Assembly: GCA_964469555.1 (NCBI GenBank)
Contig: CAYYAQ010000012.1
Location: 1-57,250 of the forward strand
DNA length: 57,250 nt
Direction of reading: 5' to 3'
From: CAYYAQ01 sp964469555
Lineage (GTDB): Bacteria > Planctomycetota > UBA1135 > UBA2386
Part shown: piece after piece, positions 53,484 to 57,250 of the stretch
Numbering within the stretch: the stretch's first letter is position 1
Layout of the letters: every line of letters starts with the position of its first letter
Made by a program: the position numbers and the translations under genes
Notes under the pieces: generated by a model
What the model saw: only the letters and a program-made list of their open reading frames with translations
Told to the model about the DNA's origin: nothing
Databases searched by the model: none

Positions 53484-55121
53484 CTACGGCTTCTTGTTGA
53501 ACTTGTCGTAGGCCTTGTGCACCACGGCCCACTGGCCCTCGCTCCACTTGCAGACCGCCATGTTCACCGTCCCCAGCAACTTCAACCGCATCTTGTCATC
53601 CGCCTTCGCGTTGCTCTTGGCGATACCGTCGGTCAGGCCCGGGACACGACCGCGTCCGGGACTCCACGCACCGACACCGAACTGTCGCTGCGCCGCGCAC
53701 ACCGCGATGAGGTATTCCAGGATGAAGTTCTGGGGGATCGTGCTCTTCGCCGGCTTCTTCAACGAATCGAACGCGAACCGCACGACGCGCCCTCGCTCGT
53801 AGCGCAGAGTCCGGTCATCCTCGTCCTTTTGGGCCTGGGTCTGGGTGATGATTCGCTTGACGGATTCGATCCTCTTGGACCGCCGCCCATCGCGGACGAT
53901 ACGCTTCTCGCGGTCGCTCACCTCGAGCACGAACTTGCCGCGCTCGAGCTTCGACAGGCGCAGATAGTTCCCGAGCCCCCCACGAATCCACTTTGGGAGG
54001 TTCCGGTGCAGGTCCTTGTCCTTGTCGTGCAGGTAGTAGTGCAGGATGCCCTCTGTGAGGTCTTCCAGACCCGTGATCTCCTTCGGCGGTCGCCTGTCCG
54101 GCGCCACGATGATCTCGCGGATTCCGGGAACGTAGTGGCTGAACCGTCGCGATCTTGTCCGATACATCCAGTAGTCGGTCTTCTTGCCGAAGACGCGAAT
54201 CACTGACTTGATCACGGTCTCGTCCGAGACGCCGGAGAGGTGCTCGTGACACCACTCCATGATGGAGTCCGCTGCCTTCGTGATCTGGGTCGTGAACCTG
54301 GAGTCGGCGTTCGACACGATCAAGAAGTGTTTCGACGCCTTGATCTTGAAGGTCGGAGCGAGGTTCTCGCGCACGCGTGCGATGAATTTCTCTTCGTACT
54401 TCGCGCGGCGGACAAGCCGATCCTTCTGGGAAAGCTGTCCCCAGCGCTCGGCGTTACGGATCCACAAGGGAGGCGCCCACGGGTCTCCATCCGTCGTGCC
54501 ACTCTCTACCGGAGTGCGGCGGAAGCTGCGCAGACACATCTGCAGGCGCTGTTTCAGTACCGTGGCGTGATCGTCCAGCACCATGAACTCGACGGCAACG
54601 GAGTGCTTCTCGAAATTGTACACCCGAGTCGTCAACCGATAGACGCGGTCGTTCTCCCGCCGTCGAATCTGATACTCTGTGTACGGCACGCCATCCGACT
54701 CCCCCTTGTCGCTGTCCATATACATGAGAAAGCCCGACAGGTTGCGAGCGAGGTAGTCCTTGTAGCCGGAGTAGAACTCGACGACCGAGACGGGCCCCGT
54801 TTTCTTCGCCGCTGCCTGGGCGGCGTTCGGCTCGGGTCGCTTCGGCAGGACCAACACGTGCAGGGTCGGTCGATGCGCCGTCGCGCTACCCTTGATATGC
54901 CATTCCTTGGTCGAGACGTAGTGCCCGGTCAGGAAGCGCCGGTCCTTCTCAGCCGGCCACCGACGCCATTTCAGCGGCAGCCGGAACTTGAAACCCACCT
55001 GGGAATCGACGTGGTAGCCCCTCTGAGCCGGAACGCTGGCCGTCAACGTGAGGGGAACGGCAGGGAGTGCCAGCCACAGGAGAGAGGCAGCGATGATCGG
55101 GGGGAGAACTGTGAGCTGCAT
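53484..55121 (-). CDS. Exported DUF1570-like protein lacking the HExxH zinc motif
   Basis: 545 residues from ATG 55121; the signal peptide ends near ASVPAQ. Residues ~10-200 form a beta-rich N-domain. The C-terminal half aligns by eye with DUF1570-type peptidases (HFLIVSNADSRFTTQITKAA, NLPKWIRGGLGNYLRLSKLE), but the place of HExxH reads LTEGILHYYLHD, so the catalytic Glu and first His are gone. Its last residues (CKWSEGQWAVVHKAYDKFNK) match the end of the gene at the right window edge, marking them as paralogues. Probably a non-catalytic relative. Confidence 0.75.
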   Translation of the reverse strand: MQLTVLPPIIAASLLWLALPAVPLTLTASVPAQRGYHVDSQVGFKFRLPLKWRRWPAEKDRRFLTGHYVSTKEWHIKGSATAHRPTLHVLVLPKRPEPNAAQAAAKKTGPVSVVEFYSGYKDYLARNLSGFLMYMDSDKGESDGVPYTEYQIRRRENDRVYRLTTRVYNFEKHSVAVEFMVLDDHATVLKQRLQMCLRSFRRTPVESGTTDGDPWAPPLWIRNAERWGQLSQKDRLVRRAKYEEKFIARVRENLAPTFKIKASKHFLIVSNADSRFTTQITKAADSIMEWCHEHLSGVSDETVIKSVIRVFGKKTDYWMYRTRSRRFSHYVPGIREIIVAPDRRPPKEITGLEDLTEGILHYYLHDKDKDLHRNLPKWIRGGLGNYLRLSKLERGKFVLEVSDREKRIVRDGRRSKRIESVKRIITQTQAQKDEDDRTLRYERGRVVRFAFDSLKKPAKSTIPQNFILEYLIAVCAAQRQFGVGAWSPGRGRVPGLTDGIAKSNAKADDKMRLKLLGTVNMAVCKWSEGQWAVVHKAYDKFNKKP

Positions 55122-55274
55122 GGTTGTGCAAGAACCAAGACCAGCAGGCGATGGCAAGCATAAGGGATCTCGGTCGGACAATCCTGATGTTACAGGCGAG
55201 ACACCTTTGCGTACGCAAGAACGGCGGCACGACTGGAGCCGCGACCGCCGTTTGCGTCTGGGAAAGCCAGGTCT

Positions 55275-56852
55275 CTACTTGTCGCCGCGGAGCGCCTCGT
55301 CGAGGGCCACCTCGAGCATGATCGAGTAGTTGTCCGGCTCGATCTCGAGGGCGAGTTTCTTCAACCGCTTGACCTCCGGATCGTCATCAGACTTGCCACC
55401 GCGATTCAGGCACTTCGCCTTCCAGATGTAGAACATCCCGTTCAACGGATCGATCGCAAGTGCCTTGTCGAACGTGGCGATCGACTCCCGGTACTTGCTC
55501 TTGCGGTACTGGGCGCGCCCGAGTCCGTAGTAGGTCATCGCATTCTTGCTGCCCATGTCCAACGAGATGTTGTAGAGGCGTTGCGCCTTGATGGGCATGC
55601 CGCGCATCAGCGCGAACATTCCCGCCATGTGGTAGCCGCGATGCGTCGCGGGCTTGAGCGTGCGGATGTACGCATGCCACTCCTTCTCCAGAGCCTCGAG
55701 ACTCTTGACCCCGAGATACGAGACCAACCAGTTGATCTGCTCTTCCGGCTCGACCGTTCGCGTGTTGTAGCCACCGGGGGCCAACACCTTCTTGATCTTC
55801 TTGTTCTTGGCGAGGCCGACGTAGTACTTCTTGAACTTCTTGGCGTACTTCTTGTTCTCGAGCAGGTAGTGGACAAACGTCCAACCCCAGGCGTAGTGAC
55901 CCGCGCCAAACCTCTTGGTCGTGATCAATTCGCGGAGCGAGAGCCAGGCCTCTTCATCATTGCTACCGGTCTTCTTGCCGGCGACACGGTTCAATCCGAC
56001 GGTGTCCTGGACGTACGCGAGGCGACCTTCCTGCAGGCGACCAAGCGTCATCTTCTTGCGCTTCGGATCCCACTCGCTGGCGCCGTAGTACTCAGCCAGC
56101 GATTCGTTGATCCAACGAGGGTGCCTGAACTTTGGGTCGATCAGGTACGTCAGGTAGTGGTTCGTCTCGTGGAACATCGTGTCGATCGTGGATTCGCGAT
56201 CGAGACGGTCGTAGTAGAAGTTGAGTTGGAGATGTGATTCGAGCGGCATGAACCACCCGGCGACACCGGCGGGGGCACCACTCACCTGGTGGAAGTAGTC
56301 CTCGTCGTGATAGAAGCAGACAGACACGCGCTTCTTGGGGTGTTTGAACCTCCACTCCTTCTGGAACTCCTTGTAGTACACCTCCATGAGGACCATGTAT
56401 TCCTTCATGTCCTCCGGATCGACGGTGAACTCGAAGTCGAAGTGCGCCGTGGATTTCTTGTGCCGCTTCGCCCACTTGCGGTGCGTGAGGGCTTCCGCGA
56501 TCTTCGCTTCGCGCTTCTTCCTCTCGCGTTTCAGCTGAGCATCCCGGATCTTGGCCTTGATCCAGCGGCCCTTGTAGAGGACCAGGCCCTTGGCAAGCTT
56601 CTCCTTGGCCTCTGGCGTCAACGAGCTGTCGTCGCCGCTCGCGTTGCGCGCCGTGGTGGCCCGGATCATCGAGCTCGGGATGTACACGTCGCCGTTGTCG
56701 AAGTGGACCATGACGCCCTTGTCGTCCTTGGTCATCTTCTTGTTCATCACGAACCGACCGTCGATGAACTGCAGGCTCTCCTGCGCGACCGACGCGGGGT
56801 TGAGCGCCGCACAGGCCGCTGTGATCAGAAAGCAGGTCTTCAGTATCGTCAT
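55275..56852 (-). CDS. Exported DUF1570-type zinc metallopeptidase with TPRs
   Basis: 525 residues from ATG 56852 (MTILKTCFLI), signal peptide ending near ASVAQE. A short beta module (VMVHFDNGDVYIPSSMIR) and a basic helix come first. The gluzincin-like core has His228-Glu229-Thr-Asn-His232 (FHETNHYL) and a likely third ligand Glu250 in WINESLAEYY. Tetratricopeptide repeats close the protein (YGLGRAQYRKSKYRESIATF). Likely periplasmic or surface peptidase; substrate unknown. It lies 14 bases downstream of a partial paralogue of its neighbour, so an operon of three related exported proteins is likely. Confidence 0.85.
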   Translation of the reverse strand: MTILKTCFLITAACAALNPASVAQESLQFIDGRFVMNKKMTKDDKGVMVHFDNGDVYIPSSMIRATTARNASGDDSSLTPEAKEKLAKGLVLYKGRWIKAKIRDAQLKRERKKREAKIAEALTHRKWAKRHKKSTAHFDFEFTVDPEDMKEYMVLMEVYYKEFQKEWRFKHPKKRVSVCFYHDEDYFHQVSGAPAGVAGWFMPLESHLQLNFYYDRLDRESTIDTMFHETNHYLTYLIDPKFRHPRWINESLAEYYGASEWDPKRKKMTLGRLQEGRLAYVQDTVGLNRVAGKKTGSNDEEAWLSLRELITTKRFGAGHYAWGWTFVHYLLENKKYAKKFKKYYVGLAKNKKIKKVLAPGGYNTRTVEPEEQINWLVSYLGVKSLEALEKEWHAYIRTLKPATHRGYHMAGMFALMRGMPIKAQRLYNISLDMGSKNAMTYYGLGRAQYRKSKYRESIATFDKALAIDPLNGMFYIWKAKCLNRGGKSDDDPEVKRLKKLALEIEPDNYSIMLEVALDEALRGDK

Positions 56853-56866
56853 GTTCGGTCCCTCTC

Positions 56867-57250
56867 CTACTTGCAGTACTTCTCGAAGGCCTTCGTCAAG
56901 CTGGCCCATTCGGCTTCCGTCCAGTTGCAGAGCACCTTGTTGATGTTCTCGCAGATCTTGGTCCGGCGAATGCTGAAGTACTTGTTGTTAGAGTTAGCCT
57001 GCTCTTCCTCTTCGGCCTCGGTATCAGCGTCAGAGCGTCGCGTGGCAGGGTTCTTGTCTATGTAGTCCTCGGCCTGGACGATCGTCTCCCTCATGTACTT
57101 GAGGATGAAGTCAGTGCCTCTGAACAGCTTGTGCTTCTTGCCCTTGCCCTCCATGAATCGGAGGTAGCGCAGGATCTGTTCACTGGTGTACTTCTCCAGG
57201 TTGTTGCCCTTGCGGAGAATGTCAGTGGTGACATGCATCAACTCCCTGGG
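56867..57250 (-). CDS. C-terminal part of a DUF1570-like exported protein (runs off the window)
   Basis: At least 127 codons, open to the right edge, so the true start lies outside. The visible end, RYLRFMEGKGKKHKLFRGTD ... FILKYMRETIV and CNWTEAEWASLTKAFEKYCK, parallels the end of the gene at 53484 (NFILEYLIAV, CKWSEGQWAVVHKAYDKF). A Glu/Asn-rich insert (EAEEEEQANSNN) is specific to this copy. Its catalytic region is not in the window. Confidence 0.75.
   Translation of the reverse strand, partial: PRELMHVTTDILRKGNNLEKYTSEQILRYLRFMEGKGKKHKLFRGTDFILKYMRETIVQAEDYIDKNPATRRSDADTEAEEEEQANSNNKYFSIRRTKICENINKVLCNWTEAEWASLTKAFEKYCK

Overview
This window reads as chromosomal DNA of a Planctomycetota-type bacterium. 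The evidence is high GC content, a very high share of exported proteins with signal peptides, and a set of families typical of that phylum: a MoxR/DUF58/BatA/von Willebrand cluster, SASA esterases, DUF1570-like peptidases, an SGNH/propeller/cupredoxin fusion, PA14 proteins, YfhO and GT39-like membrane enzymes, a Tat-exported superoxide dismutase and leucine-rich repeat fragments. The species cannot be fixed from sequence reading alone. Four assembly gaps (N runs) fall inside genes: two in the BatA-like gene, one in an HtrA-like gene and one in a repeat-rich EF-hand gene.

Layout. 0-3.5 kb: a secreted transglutaminase-like protein, then debris of an IS91-type transposase and a sulfatase, then an SGNH lipoprotein. 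3.6-17.9 kb: eight minus-strand genes with 3-27 bp gaps or 4-base stop/start overlaps, running from MoxR ATPase through DUF58, BatA/VWA, VWA, a DUF4175-like giant and a terpene-cyclase-like toroid to two exported proteins; this is probably one long transcript. 18-25 kb: a broken DUF5060 chimera, a tandem SASA esterase, a YgjP-type metallopeptidase, a deleted molybdopterin oxidoreductase, two overlapping HtrA-like genes, a porin tail and an SDR dehydrogenase. 25.9-35.6 kb: periplasmic SOD, large surface proteins, a HisA-like barrel, and cytochrome and LRR remnants. 35.7-46.5 kb: YfhO, an SGNH-propeller-cupredoxin protein, a small selenoprotein candidate, an EF-hand/Lys-rich repeat protein and a DPP-IV-type lipoprotein peptidase. 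47-57 kb: two overlapping GT-C-like membrane proteins, a dehydrogenase/symporter pair, and three exported DUF1570-like proteins.

The most interesting item is at 42553-42813 (minus): a SelW/Rdx-like gene whose CxxU motif is encoded by an in-frame TGA, followed at the right distance by a hairpin matching the bacterial SECIS pattern. It is hidden because the TGA looks like a stop. Second is a 46-bp, nearly identical element found about 100-120 bases upstream of two unrelated minus-strand genes (MoxR and a large surface protein), a candidate shared promoter. Third, the window holds an unusual number of truncated or chimeric exported-protein genes (sulfatase, DUF5060/GH20 tail, sulfite-oxidase-like, porin, cytochrome c, LRR, a secreted N-terminus).

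Functionally, most genes act outside the cytoplasm: polysaccharide de-acetylation, proteolysis, copper/redox chemistry, cell-surface display and envelope glycosylation. Cytoplasmic enzymes are few (MoxR, SDR, 2-hydroxyacid dehydrogenase, HisA-like, YgjP-like, SelW-like).
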